A DNA stretch of 64,000 nucleotides from Voacanga thouarsii. Taxonomy: Eukaryota > Streptophyta > Magnoliopsida > Gentianales > Apocynaceae. The stretch is from contig JANUWF010001938.1 in assembly GCA_026120185.1 (NCBI GenBank), forward strand, positions 248,001 through 312,000, read 5' to 3'. This document shows, piece after piece, positions 24,448 through 34,872 of this stretch. The position numbers were made by a program, and so were the translations under genes. The number at the start of each line of letters is the position of its first letter. Positions within the stretch are counted from its first letter, which is position 1. The notes under the pieces were generated by a model. It saw nothing but the letters and a program-made list of their open reading frames with translations. It was not told the origin of the DNA and ran no database searches.

Positions 24448-25490
24448 TGCTTTGTCCATGTAAAACCTTTTAAGAACTTTTGTTATATATGTTGATTGAT
24501 GAATAAAAATACTATCTTTCAGATGCTCAAATTGTAAACCAAGACAAAACTTGGTTTTGCCAAAACCCTTGATTTCAAATTATTGTTTTAGGTAATTTCT
24601 TGCTTTTTAGAGTTCTTTTGGAGTTCCAATAAGGTTAATATCATCAATATATATCGCAAATATCACAAAATCAGATCCAGGTTTCTTAATAAAAATATAT
24701 GGACATAGTCGATCATTTTTATATCCTGATTTCAATAAATATTCACTAAGATGATTATACCACATGCGTTCAGACTGCTTTAAGCCATATAATGACTTTT
24801 GTAATTGAATGGAATAATTTCCACGAGGGTTAGAATTATATGCGTCAGGTATACTAAATCCTTCTGAGATTTTCATATAAATATCATTATCAAGGTTCCC
24901 ATATAAATAAGCAGTCACAACATCTATTATATAGATGGCAATCTTTTCACATACTATTAGACTCATAAGGTATCGGAGTGTAATTATATCCACCACAAGT
25001 GAATATATTTCATCATAATCAAGACCCAATTTTTGCAAAAAATATTATGCCACAAGTCGTGCTTTATATCTTACGACTTCATTATTTTCATTTCGCTTTC
25101 GCACAAATACCTATTTATAACCAATTGGTTTTACACCTTCTGGTGTTAGAATTATAGGTCTAAAAACATCACACTTTGCAAGTGAGTTTAACTCCGATTG
25201 AATCATATCTTTCTATTTTGGCTAATCATTTCTATGAAGACATTATTCAACTAATATTGGTTCAAGGTCCTCATTATATTTTAACACTTCAAGTGCTATA
25301 TTGTATGTAAAAATATCATCAACAGTTATTTTTGTCCGATTCTAATTTTTGCCAGAAGTTATATAATTAATGGACATCTCACTATTCTATTTACTATTTT
25401 TAGATATTTAGATTTTTTCATCAGTTTTCACTTGATCCATTTTTCCTAATTCTTCAATTGGATCATTTTGATCATTTAATCCTCTTTTCT
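24448..25490 (-). pseudogene. Copia reverse transcriptase, copy 2 (type A half, 3'-truncated)
   Basis: This is a second RT of the same region, by eye roughly three-quarters identical to copy 1. It includes DVVTAYLYGNLDNDIYMKIS, QKSLYGLKQSERMW and IYIDDINLIGTPKEL; the usual YVDD has become YIDD. It continues upstream into the integrase, so it belongs with the gag-integrase part. It stops at the point homologous to 23408 in copy 1. Confidence 0.88.
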
Positions 25491-25499
25491 TTCGAGAAT

Positions 25500-26388
25500 T
25501 TTTATCTTTTGAACCAATGGGTCATCTACGTTTCTGACGTATTTTTGATTCAATAACTATAAGAATTGTATTTTGTCCTGTTGGGACTTCTATCCGAATA
25601 GGAGTATCTATAGTTGGAATATGCAATCTAGTTACCCTTGTAGAGTCAGCAGAAGAATCTGGCAGTTGATTTACAAGTCTTTGCAAATGAATAATCTTTT
25701 GAACTTCTAATTCACTTGCGCTTGTGCGCGAATCTAAATAATTCAATAATGTTGTCTAGGCGAGCTCCTTTTTATGTGATTTATGTTCTCTCCATAATTT
25801 AGGAAACAAAGTTTCATCAAAATGACAATCAGCAAATCTTGCTGTGAATACATCACATGTCAATGATTCAACGTATCTAATTATAGAGGGAGAATTATAT
25901 CTAACATATATCTCCAACCTTCTTTGAGGACCCATTTTAGTACGTTGATTTGGCGTTATCGGTACATATACAGCACATCCAAAAATTCTCAAATGAGCAA
26001 TATTTGGCTTGAAACTAAAAGCCAATTGTAAGGGAGAAAATTTGTGATAACTTGTTGACCTTATGCGCACAAGTGCTGCAGCATGCAAAATAGCATGTCC
26101 CTAAGCAGTTGTAGGGAGATTTGTTATCATTAATAACGGTCTAGCAATTAATTGTAACCGTTTAATGAATGATTCAATTAAACCATTCTGAGTATGAACA
26201 TGAGTTACTGAATGTTCAATAGTAATGTCAATTGATATACAATAAGCATCAAAGGCTTGGAAGGGATATTCTCCAGCATTATCTAGACGGATCATTTTGA
26301 TAGGATAATCTGAAAATTGCGCTCTTAAGTGAATAATTTGGACAAGCAATCTCGCAAACGCCAAGTTGCGAGTTGATAATAAATTGAC
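25500..26388 (-). pseudogene. Copia integrase core and C-terminal region
   Basis: 25756-26364 reads STRNLAFARLLVQIIHL, IKMIRLDNAGEYPFQAF, HVHTQNGLIESFIKRLQL, then SYHKFSPLQLAFSFKPNIAH, LRIFGCAVYVPI and QRRLEIYVRYNSPSIIRY. These are the D and E motifs and the GKGY-like tail of copia integrases. A stop lies after TTA (26101) before HAAALVRIRSTSYHK. 25522-25746 is the linker toward RT. Confidence 0.88.
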
Positions 26389-26389
26389 G

Positions 26390-27150
26390 CATTACTAGAA
26401 ACTAGACAATCAGCCACGGAAACTGGCGTAGGAGATCACCCATGAATCAGCCACGGATTAGCCACAAAAATTTTTAAAAAATTGTGAATATATTAATCAA
26501 AGATTTTCGTGGCTGATTCGTAGGAGATCAGCCACGAAAAATATCCGTGGCTAATTTGTGACTAATTAGCTACGAATCAGCCACGAAAAATTTTAAAAAA
26601 ATGATTATATATTGATAAAAGATTTTCGTGGCTGATTCGCAGGTGATCAATCACGAAAATATCCGTGGCTGATTCACCCACAAATCAGCCACGAAATCTT
26701 TTATCAAATATAATCACCTACAAATCGCCACAGAAAAATTTTAAAAAATTAGTTATTTATTAATAAAAGATTTTTGTGGCCGATTTGTAGGTGATCAGCC
26801 ACGAAAATATCCATGGCTGATTCACCCACGAATCAGCCACGAAAATCTTTTATCAATATATAATTAATATTTGATAAAAGATTATGTAGTCGATTCGTGG
26901 GTGAATCAACTACTAAACATATCATGGACATTTTCGTAGCTGATCACCTACTAATTAGCCACGAAAATCTTTTATCAATATATAATTATTTTTTTAAATT
27001 TTTGTAGTTGATTCATAATCGATCGACCACAAATCGACCACGGATATTTTTCGTGGCTAATCTCCTACGAATCAGTCACGAAAATCTATGATCAATATAT
27101 ATTTATAAATAAATATTTAAAAATATTTATATATAAATTAATATTTATTT
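26390..27150. mobile_element. CACTA (En/Spm-like) fragment with inverted subterminal repeats, inside the copia integrase
   Basis: The left end reads CATTACTAGAAAC, one base from the CACTACTAGAAA terminus of plant CACTA transposons. The next 700 bp are filled with at least seven CAGCCACG and three exact CGTGGCTG motifs in both orientations, spaced by AT-rich linkers such as TCTTTTATCAATATATAATT. This matches the subterminal repeats that bind CACTA TNPA-type proteins. No right terminus (TTTCTAGTAGTG) is visible where copia resumes near 27155, and about 25 codons of integrase are missing. So one end was probably lost by deletion. It can fold into hairpins. Confidence 0.7.
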
Positions 27151-27613
27151 ATATATCACCGTGAATTTTTTTTAGAAATACTAAAAACTCAAACTTCACT
27201 TTTGTTGGAGATAGTCTAATAACCAATTTCTCTTGAGAACATGCAACACATGAAAATTTATCAGATGTCAAAATCTTTTGACTTTTCAAAGGATGACTAT
27301 GCGTATTTTCAATTACCCTTCGCATCATAATAGCTCTTGGATGACCTAAACGGTCATGCCAAATGATAAATGTAGCAGAATTAGTAAACTTTTGATTTAC
27401 TGAATGATGCACTTCAATTGCATGGACTTTTGTGCTATATAGGCCAGATGATAGAGATGGTAGCTTTTCTAATAAAGATTTCTTACCCGACATTATTTGA
27501 GTAATATAGAGATACTCAAAAATATTTTCTTCCATTGTTTTAATGTGATATCCATTTCGGATAATACATTTAAAACTTAATAAATTTCTTCGAGATTTTG
27601 AAGAAAATAACAC
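27149..27613 (-). pseudogene. Copia GAG-pre-integrase zinc-binding domain
   Basis: The frame includes IIWHDRLGHPRAIMMRRVIE, then THSHPLKSQKIL and SCVACSQEK, the H-x-H..C-x2-C zinc-binding head of integrase. It runs to FLKKIHGDI, where the coding sequence is cut by the CACTA fragment. Confidence 0.88.
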
Positions 27614-27634
27614 TTTAGAAATAACAACTTTTGT

Positions 27635-27877
27635 TCATTCGGATAATACAATATTAGTTCTTCCAGAACCTTCAATCAACTTTACACTACCACCTATAGT
27701 ATTAACATTTGTTTTTCCTATTTGCAGATAAGAGAAATATTTTCTATATTTCAATATGGTGTGTGTTGTACCACTATCAATTAGGCATATATATTTAATG
27801 CAACTTGTATATCCAGTAAGTAGAATAATAGCCATCTGGGCATAACAAAACATATATAAATTTAAATACTCAAACAA
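27635..27877 (-). pseudogene. Copia aspartic protease
   Basis: CLIDSGTTHTIL is the catalytic Asp motif (DSG here, DSA or DSG in the family). It is followed by VNTIGGSVKLIEGSGRTNI, which fits the flap region. It continues the gag frame upstream with interruptions. Confidence 0.85.
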
Positions 27878-27889
27878 TAAAAACTTTAA

Positions 27890-28984
27890 ACGCTAATTAC
27901 TATTATAATACCCAAAAATATAAAACATAAAAGAAACATATTAAAAGTAAATTTTTAATTCTTCTGGACACTTCCATCACCAATCAAATGCTCAATTATT
28001 CCTTAAGGATACTCAGAGAAATAAACCACGTCTAAATAAGTTACATCAACATGAACATCGTCAAGGTTGGTATCATCATCATCATGAAGAAAATGTTGTA
28101 GAGTAAAATTTGCTTTAACATTTTTGCCTTTCTTATCAATAGACACCTGATACAGATTAATAAAGTGTTTTGAAATACGACAGGTACGAGATCAATGACT
28201 TTTCATGCCACAACGATAACATTTATCTTCATAATTTTTAAGAATAATATCATTTGCTTTTCCTCTCTCGTTAGTTTTTGGCCACTTTTGATGGTTGTCA
28301 TTATTTTAAAAAATTTTGTTTTGACTATTGCGATCATAATGAATATTTTTATCACGACCATATATATGTCCACGGCCACGGCCATATCCATGACCACGAC
28401 CTCTTCCAGGGCCAAAATTACGAGTTCTAACATTATTTACTTATGGGAATGAAGTAGGACCTGTTGGTCGAGTTTCATGATTTTTCATTAATAACTCATT
28501 ATTTTGCTTAGTTACGAGAAGACAAGATATCAATTCTGCATACTTTTTGAATTCCTTTTCTCGATATTGTTACTACAGGAGCACATTTAAGGCATGAAAA
28601 GTAGATAAAATTTTTTCTAACATATCCTCATCAGTAATATTTTCTCCACACAGTTTTAGTTGCGAATTAATTTTAAAAATAGTAGAATTATACTCGTTAA
28701 GGGATTTAAAATCTTGTAATCGCAAGTGCATTCAGTCATACCGTGGCTTTGGAAGGACGACCATCTTCTGGTAATCAAACATTTCTTTCAAAGTCATTAT
28801 GAAGATGATGGTAGAGAAAAATCATAGTTTTAGTATCGTTTTGTGATGATGATGGATTTCCTTCTAAAATGATATCTGCCAAACCCATTGTAGCTAAATG
28901 CATTTCAGTATCTAGTGTCCAAGATAAATAATTTTTTTCAATAATATCAAGAGCTGCAAACTCAAATTTGGTGAGATTTGCCAT
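27890..28984 (-). pseudogene. Copia gag with CCHC zinc knuckle
   Basis: It starts MANLTKFEFAALDIIEKNYL at 28984 and reads SWTLDTEMHLATMGLADII, typical of copia gag. About 28185-28225 gives CYRCGMKSH-stop-SRTC, the C-x2-C-x4-H-x4-C zinc knuckle with a TGA where Trp is usual. Basic Arg/Lys-rich sequence lies upstream (about 28250-28450). Several frameshifts. Confidence 0.85.
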
Positions 28985-29091
28985 ATGAATACAAAATCAA
29001 ATAAAAAAAGTATCTATCTTCCTCTTTTATTCTAGAAAAGTTCAATAGTGTCACCGTGATTATAACCTTTAATAAACAACTTCGATAGAAT

Positions 29092-29109
29092 CTCATGCTG
29101 ATGACGTGT
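29092..29109 (-). other. Copia primer-binding site
   Basis: Directly inside LTR A the element-sense sequence reads ACACGTCATCAGCATGAG. This closely resembles the ACACGTTATCAGCACGAG found after the 5' LTR of one group of plant copia elements. It supports the call of 29110-29408 as a 5' LTR. Confidence 0.7.
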
Positions 29110-29408
29110 TGTCAATTTGATTCAAAATAGAATCAATAACTATAAAACTATAAAATAAAGATACTAGAAGATGAGAGAAAATAGAGAATAACTTAGATAC
29201 GATTCCATTGATCGTTCGTTTGTTTACATATGATCCCTATTTATAAAGATTTCAATACAGAATATGAAAGATTAAAAAATGAATTTCATAAATGCTATCT
29301 TATCTCATCCATTAATAATTTTAGGAAAACGAACAGTCACATTATTCTCAAGATAACGAACAGTCACATTAATAGAAAATGAACAGCCACTTAATATTTT
29401 TCATAACA
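29110..29408 (-). repeat. Copia 5' LTR, type A
   Basis: 299 bp bounded by TG and CA (TGTCAATTTG at the left, TTTTTCATAACA at the right on the plus strand). In element sense it starts TGTTATGAAAAATATTAAG and has CTTTATAAATAGGG as TATA region. The primer-binding site follows. It is unlike LTR B beyond the first bases, and no second copy is present in the window. Confidence 0.75.
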
Positions 29409-29637
29409 ATAATTTCTATTATCAATTCTTCTACCAATGTAACATTTATCACATTAATATATCTTCTCTTATTTATAATAACGCCATAAGACTTTTGTTT
29501 GATAAGACAATTTAAGTAAGAAGATATTTTTCCTTTGTAAACTGTCCACATTCTCAATCACACATGCGCATATGGCTTTTTTAATCACGCCAATTAATGG
29601 AAAATTTTGTCCAATAATAATCCCATAATTACATTCT

Positions 29638-29989
29638 TGTTATAAAATTAGGGTAGTGTTAGAATAAAATCTTCACACTACACACTAATAAAACTCTAAC
29701 TATGTTGCACAAGAATTTCTCTCTTTCTTTTCTCTCACAATTTTCTCTAATCTTTCTTTCACTAATCTTTCTTTCACAAAATAATGGTGTGTTACAAGCT
29801 TAGAGAATAGCTCTATTTATAGAGCTCTAATTAGTGGATTACATCATGGCATACATCATCTTCCACTAATCTTAATTAGTGGTGTCTCCACTAAATGGTG
29901 GACATCCATAAAAATCTTCTAATAATTCACATAAATCCATAATTAGTGGAGCCTCCACTAATTAATAAAGATTCCAATAATTCATAATA
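29638..29989 (-). mobile_element. Solo copia LTR (type B) with target-site duplication
   Basis: 352 bp nearly the same as 22111-22464. It begins TGTTATAAAATTAGGG and ends TTCATAATA, where the usual CA has become TA. ATTCT lies immediately on both sides (29633-29637 and 29990-29994). That exact 5-bp duplication marks it as an insertion of its own, reduced to one LTR by recombination, not as the partner of the LTR at 22111. Confidence 0.85.
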
Positions 29990-30274
29990 ATTCTATTAAT
30001 GTTTAATTTTGGTATATTGTATCTATTATTTAAAATTATATTTCAAAACTTTATTATTTTAATGTAAGGTTTTAAAATTTTAAAATTATAATATTATTAA
30101 TTTTTAATAATATATTTTTTACTTATTTTAATTTTTAAATTCTATTAAGTTTTTTTTTATAAATAGATGGTGATCAGAAATTCTCTCTCTTCTTGTTAAG
30201 AGGATGGACCAAGAATGGCTCGAAATATTAAAATATAAGGTGAAAACAAAATTTCTAATCGTCTGATTTATTTC

Positions 30275-30760
30275 ACTTAGGTTTTAAGTGGAATAAAATT
30301 TCCATTCTCATCCAAAATTAAATTTTACTTTAATTCAAATATATTATTATTTTATATACTTTTTATTTTTTAAAAATTATTATTTACTCATAACACATGA
30401 TATTCTCTTCCTCCTGTGAACTCCACCTAACTCTATATATTTAATACTTCATCCATTTTTAAAATAGATGTTTATTAAATTTTTTTATTTTATTTATTTC
30501 AAAATAGATGTTTGTATATAATATTTTTAAAACTAATAATTAATTTTTATCTTTATTTATTCTAAGTCAATTATATAATTTTTTAAATTTTATCAATCAA
30601 TAATTATTATATATTTAATAAGAATATAATAAAAAATTTATTTTAATTATAATATTATTTTTAATATTCTTAATTTATGTATAAATAATTTTGTAACATT
30701 TAATATTTTAAAATAAAGAGAATATTTTTTTACAAAATTTATCTCCAATTTTATCGATGA
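30275..30760 (+). repeat. MITE-like repeat copy c, split by a Stowaway insertion
   Basis: 30290-30445 matches copies a and b (TTTAATTCAAATATATTATT, then TTTACTCATAACACATGAT). The match resumes at 30723 with TTTTTTTACAAAATTTATCT. The interval in between is a separate element. Confidence 0.65.
30447..30722. mobile_element. Stowaway-like MITE nested in MITE copy c
   Basis: The left end is CTTCATCCATTTTTAAAATA after TA. The right end in reverse complement reads TTCTCTTTATTTTAAAATAT, again next to TA (30723-30724). Size 276 bp, AT-rich, no ORF. Removing it and one TA restores the continuous MITE copy c. Confidence 0.65.
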
Positions 30761-30877
30761 CTTTTACGTAAAATATCTTGTTAATTTAATCAGTCAAATT
30801 TACTGTAATGGATGCACCGTCCGACCCGGACGGTAGTTTGAAAATTGATTCTTCTACTGCCCTATAGGAGTAAGGAA

Positions 30878-31255
30878 ATGGTCGTTGAAGCGGCTCCGCC
30901 ACTGATCAGAGAAAATTTAATGGCCATCGAGATCCGAGTCAGGGGCAGGGGCAGGGGCAGCGGCGGGCGCAGGCTTTATCGTCAAGGGACGGCTGCGAAA
31001 TTGTCATCCACTAGTCAATACCCAATTTATTTGGGTTCTCTGCATCGCCTGCCTCGGGGTTATTTACGTCAATTTGACTCTGCCTTGCCCGTGATTCTCC
31101 CCCAAGATATTTTCGGTTTCTTCGATCGCCCCAACGCAATGATCTCGACCGCAAAAAGGCCGTACGCGAGTCATCTTTACGGAATCTACGGCTATTATTT
31201 ATTTTTGATTCCTGTACTTCGTTCATGGTTCCGCCACTATCCACTTATCAGTTGA
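30878..31255 (+). CDS. Hypothetical small ORF in a GC-richer island
   Basis: I do not recognise this 125-residue frame. It starts MVVEAAPPLIRENLMAIEIR, then has a short VRGRGRGSGGRR stretch and a more hydrophobic C-terminal half ending LRSWFRHYPLIS. It stands out because its base composition is much less AT-rich than the flanking transposon-rich DNA. An antisense frame (31011-31244) is also open. There is no visible intron, no clear promoter and no family motif. It may be a captured or decayed gene piece or non-coding. Confidence 0.2.
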   Translation: MVVEAAPPLIRENLMAIEIRVRGRGRGSGGRRLYRQGTAAKLSSTSQYPIYLGSLHRLPRGYLRQFDSALPVILPQDIFGFFDRPNAMISTAKRPYASHLYGIYGYYLFLIPVLRSWFRHYPLIS

Positions 31256-32395
31256 CATGTGGAAAGACTTTTTTAACTTTGTCGGGATGAGATTTTATTA
31301 TTGGAAAATAGCATAAGTAGTCCCTTATGTATTCTTTTATTCGTATTTTGGTCCTTCGAATGTTCTTTCGAAACTATTTAAGGCATATACATTTATTTCT
31401 GGCACGGTCAATTAACTTGACCCTATTATTCTCATAATGGTATTCTACCAGTCAAATAATGTGTATTTCGTAGTTAAAGCAATGATTGGATGATCTGTAT
31501 GTAATTCTTAATTGAAGAAATTTAATTTTAATAATTAAAGTTTATATATATATATATATATATATGTAAAATTAGATTAAGAAAGGTAAAATAGTAATAT
31601 AAAAGTTTTAACATAGCTTTATAGAAGCACATTAGATGGTCGTAGCAAAATTCTCTCTCCTATAATTAATATCAAGTTAGGTAGAATATGATGAATCATG
31701 TGAAGAATGTCGATTTCAAAATTAATATGGTAGGTGATTTAAGAATGTATTAGTATAAATTAATACTCTTTTCTTTTGAATTTAACGTATTAAATAAAGT
31801 ATTTGATTATTATTAAATTATCACTTTATTATTATTATATATAAATAATACTAACGAGACGTATAAATTAACAAAATTCATATTTTTTTAAAATAAAGAA
31901 AGTTATTTATGAAAATAAAAAATAAATATTTATTTTTAAAAAAATAAAATTTATTTTTAAATATTTCACAATAAAAATTTGATTATTTAGTTTAAATAAA
32001 AAATAACATAAAAATATTAATATCATTTTTCTCTCTAAGTAAGAGTTACACTATTAATGTGTGCATCGATGCCATACGCATAAGGTAAGTATGAAATTGA
32101 AAATTTTTTATTTAACAGAATTTTTTTTACTAATTTAATAATTTGTCCAAATTAATAATGTTTGAAAAATAATAGAGTTAAAAAAAAGAAAAAAGAAAAA
32201 AAGGACCGAGATACAAGTTGGGGTGGTACAAGCAAGTAACTGCAATTTGACGGACCAACCAAAAACATTGATAAAGTCCAAATACATGCAAGCGTGTGGG
32301 CCCAGAATTACGGGCAGATAGGTCCCACCCAAGTGCAAAAGGCCTCTATTCACGGAGGGAGGGAAATGAGATGGAAAAGCTTAAATACCAGCCTC
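31256..32395. other. AT-rich spacer upstream of FAD2
   Basis: It contains a (TA)n run at about 31543-31565 and AT-rich DNA to about 32150. The last 250 bp are the probable FAD2 promoter. A TATA-like CTTAAATACC occurs near 32379-32388. No gene seen. Confidence 0.5.
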
Positions 32396-34861
32396 CTCCC
32401 CCGCTGTGAACGCATCCATAGGCCGGCGATTTTCTGCAACGGCCTCTCTCCCGTATTTTGGTGGGGGGATTTGGATTACAGATAGAGAAAAGAGAGGAGG
32501 GGAGGTAAGGAGGTTGTAGAAGAGGGAGGCAACCGTTCTTGAGAGAAGGAATCCTCTTCGTCAGGTACATTTCCTCTTTCTCAGGTACATTTTTTTACAA
32601 TAACAAAACAAATTTGAGATGGATGATATGTTCAAATTTGGGATGAATGGTATGTTTTCCTTCTGTTGCAATTCTGGGTCGGAAATGAAATCTTCCCTTG
32701 TGAGGAAGAGAGGGAGAGATTAGATCTATGAGGGGATTTTTTTAAGATGTTACCAGATTTGTTGAAGAATTTGCTGATGTTTTTTTTTTCCACTTTTAGA
32801 GCTTGAACAAAGATTACAAAATCCAAGAATTCAATTCGGGAGACCCTTTTTTCAGATTTAAAGCTTACATTCCTTGGGATTTTGCGCTTAAATATTATGC
32901 ATTAGAGCAAGCTCTGATTTTTTTTGGGTGATGGCTCAAATGCTCTGTTTCATATCTGAGAAAAAAGGGGCAGGAGGTCTTTGCATGCATTTCTTTTAGG
33001 ATCGAAAGATTTCTGAAGTTTAATTTACAAGAGAATGTGATATCATTGATTGGATATAGAGAACTTAGAAGCCAAAATAAGTTTCTGGCAAGTTACTGTT
33101 AATGTACTTTCATCAAGATCTTGACACTTGTTCAGATTTTTATTTGTTCTATCTTTCTTTAATCTGATTCTGATTCTGCTGTACTTTAACCTGCGATGTT
33201 GATTTTTCAACCACCATGTTTAGTGCCATTTCAGATTTTCTCCAGCTAACCACGATATTTCTTTACAATTTGTTTTGCACTGCATCAGAACAATATTTTG
33301 TATATCGCTCGCCAGATTTGCATGGTGGAGTTGCAGTAGTCTTTTCCTCCTTTGGTTAAATGAAAGCTGTACTTTTTCTCTACATTTTTCTTCCTCAATT
33401 TGATTATCTTTGAACAAAGTGGGTGTCACATCAGTGCAGTTTGTGGGTTGAGAGGATATCCATAGAATATTTCTAGCACTGCTAGGATTTGCTTGGTAGT
33501 AGGCGCTTTTTTCTTTTGGGCCTTTCATATGTCACATGGCATGTTGGCAACGGGGCACGTCTAGATTAACTTATTGGAATATTAGTGTCCTATTAATTAT
33601 TTTAAGGTTTTAGACAGGAACATTTGGGTCTTGCTGTCGTCGTTTTCTCCCACTCTGAGTTGCCTATTCCTTTTTGCTGTTTTCCTGTGTTTGTCACTGT
33701 TTTTAATGGGATCATTTTCGTACCAAAATGAGGGTAGGAGCTGTATCCTTCTTTCTCTGCTAGCATAAAATGGGAAATTAGTAATTGCAATGCTTTATTT
33801 TTCCACCAGCCTTCTGCCTCAATTTGTTTAGGAAAACCACTTAAATTGAGTTTAATGCTAAGTGACTTTAATTAGCATCTATGGACCAGATATTTTCAAC
33901 TATGGATTCAAGAAATTGTAATTCAAAAAAAAAAAAAAAATTTGTTTCACAATTTTTCTGCAGCTGAATTCAACGAATTGACCGACGTAGTTGTCTTTTA
34001 TTCGGTGAGCATGGTTGGCAGCCGAAAAGCTGTTTTCATCAACTAGGCAGTGACGGCTGCTTCGTCAGATTTCTTGTTGCACGAATAATTATTAATTAAA
34101 ACCCAAGACCAAGAAACTCGATTGGCATAGAAAAAGTTTGACTGGGACTGTTCCTGGAAGGAGGCAAGGCTCGGGTTTATCTAATTATTTTCCTTTAGAG
34201 AAAACATCTCAATTGATTTGACACCTCGTAGCCTCCTCCATCCTATTGCAGTATTTGCAAGTTGCACCTCTTTCGGTTGCCTCTGGTCTGATTCTTGACC
34301 TTGGATTCCCTAGTTATACGTTCCCATTCGGTCTCAACCTCAGATGACCAGACGGACTTTTGAGTCCTACACCTAAAGTTTTGATAGGTTAGAATGATAT
34401 GCTTTTCTTGGGTGCTTTCTCTAGTTATATTCCACGCTTTGCACAGAATGCACGGGGTGGCTGTAATATTCTCTTAACAAAAAATTAATCCTTAAGTGGG
34501 AAATCCTATTTATAGAATTATTGTCATCTCTTTGACATTGATTGTGTGGATATTGCATTAGAGATTGAACTTCTTAGTCTTCTAAAAGGTTGTTAATCGT
34601 TACACTCCAAAACAACTTGTGGAACAGCCCGCTCTTTCTGAGGATTCTAAGGATGATGTTCAAGAAGCCTTATTTAGAACACAAGATGTAACATGGTTTA
34701 GTAGAATAGTGTTTTATGGTTCTGTATCCAATTTCATAGCCCTCTGCTTTAGAGCAGAGGACCGAGCCTATGTATATGTGCATTTGTTACTAGTTGATTT
34801 CAATTGCAATCTGATCTTTGAACCAGTGTATCAGCGTAAAATTATTTCTCCTATTTTGCAG
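32396..34861 (+). other. FAD2 5' UTR exon and 2.3-kb leader intron
   Basis: A leader exon of roughly 165 bp (start estimated) ends at 32564 (CGTCAG then GTACAT). The intron runs to the acceptor CTATTTTGCAG at 34861, 11 bases before the ATG. A long intron just ahead of the ATG is a known hallmark of plant FAD2 genes and often boosts expression. A second identical donor sequence lies 20 bases downstream (TCAG GTACAT at 32581-32590). Confidence 0.8.
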
Positions 34862-34872
34862 ATTACTGAGCA

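Larger units (their letters stand above)
22111..29408 (-). mobile_element. Chimeric, degenerate Ty1/copia retrotransposon
   Basis: In element orientation (right to left): LTR type A (29408-29110), primer site, gag, protease, GAG-pre-integrase, integrase, a truncated reverse transcriptase (copy 2, ending about 24448), a second reverse transcriptase (copy 1, 24437-23408), RNase H, polypurine tract, and a different LTR (type B, 22464-22111). The order gag-PR-INT-RT-RH defines copia. Stops, frameshifts and a CACTA fragment interrupt it, so it cannot code for a working protein set. The two unlike LTRs and the duplicated RT show that it is made from two related elements. A 5-bp target duplication between its outer ends is not evident (AATAT left, ATAAT right). 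Confidence 0.88.

Noticed and set aside
26390..27150. Possible CRISPR-like array because of short repeated CAGCCACG motifs
   Set aside because: The motifs occur in both orientations with irregular spacing in a plant transposon; they are CACTA subterminal repeats.
22111..29989. A single copia element bounded by the two B-type LTRs
   Set aside because: The right LTR has its own ATTCT duplication, and a different LTR with a primer-binding site lies inside, so it is not the 5' partner.
31011..31244. 77-codon minus-strand ORF in the GC island
   Set aside because: It overlaps the longer plus frame and has no motif. Kept only as part of the island observation.
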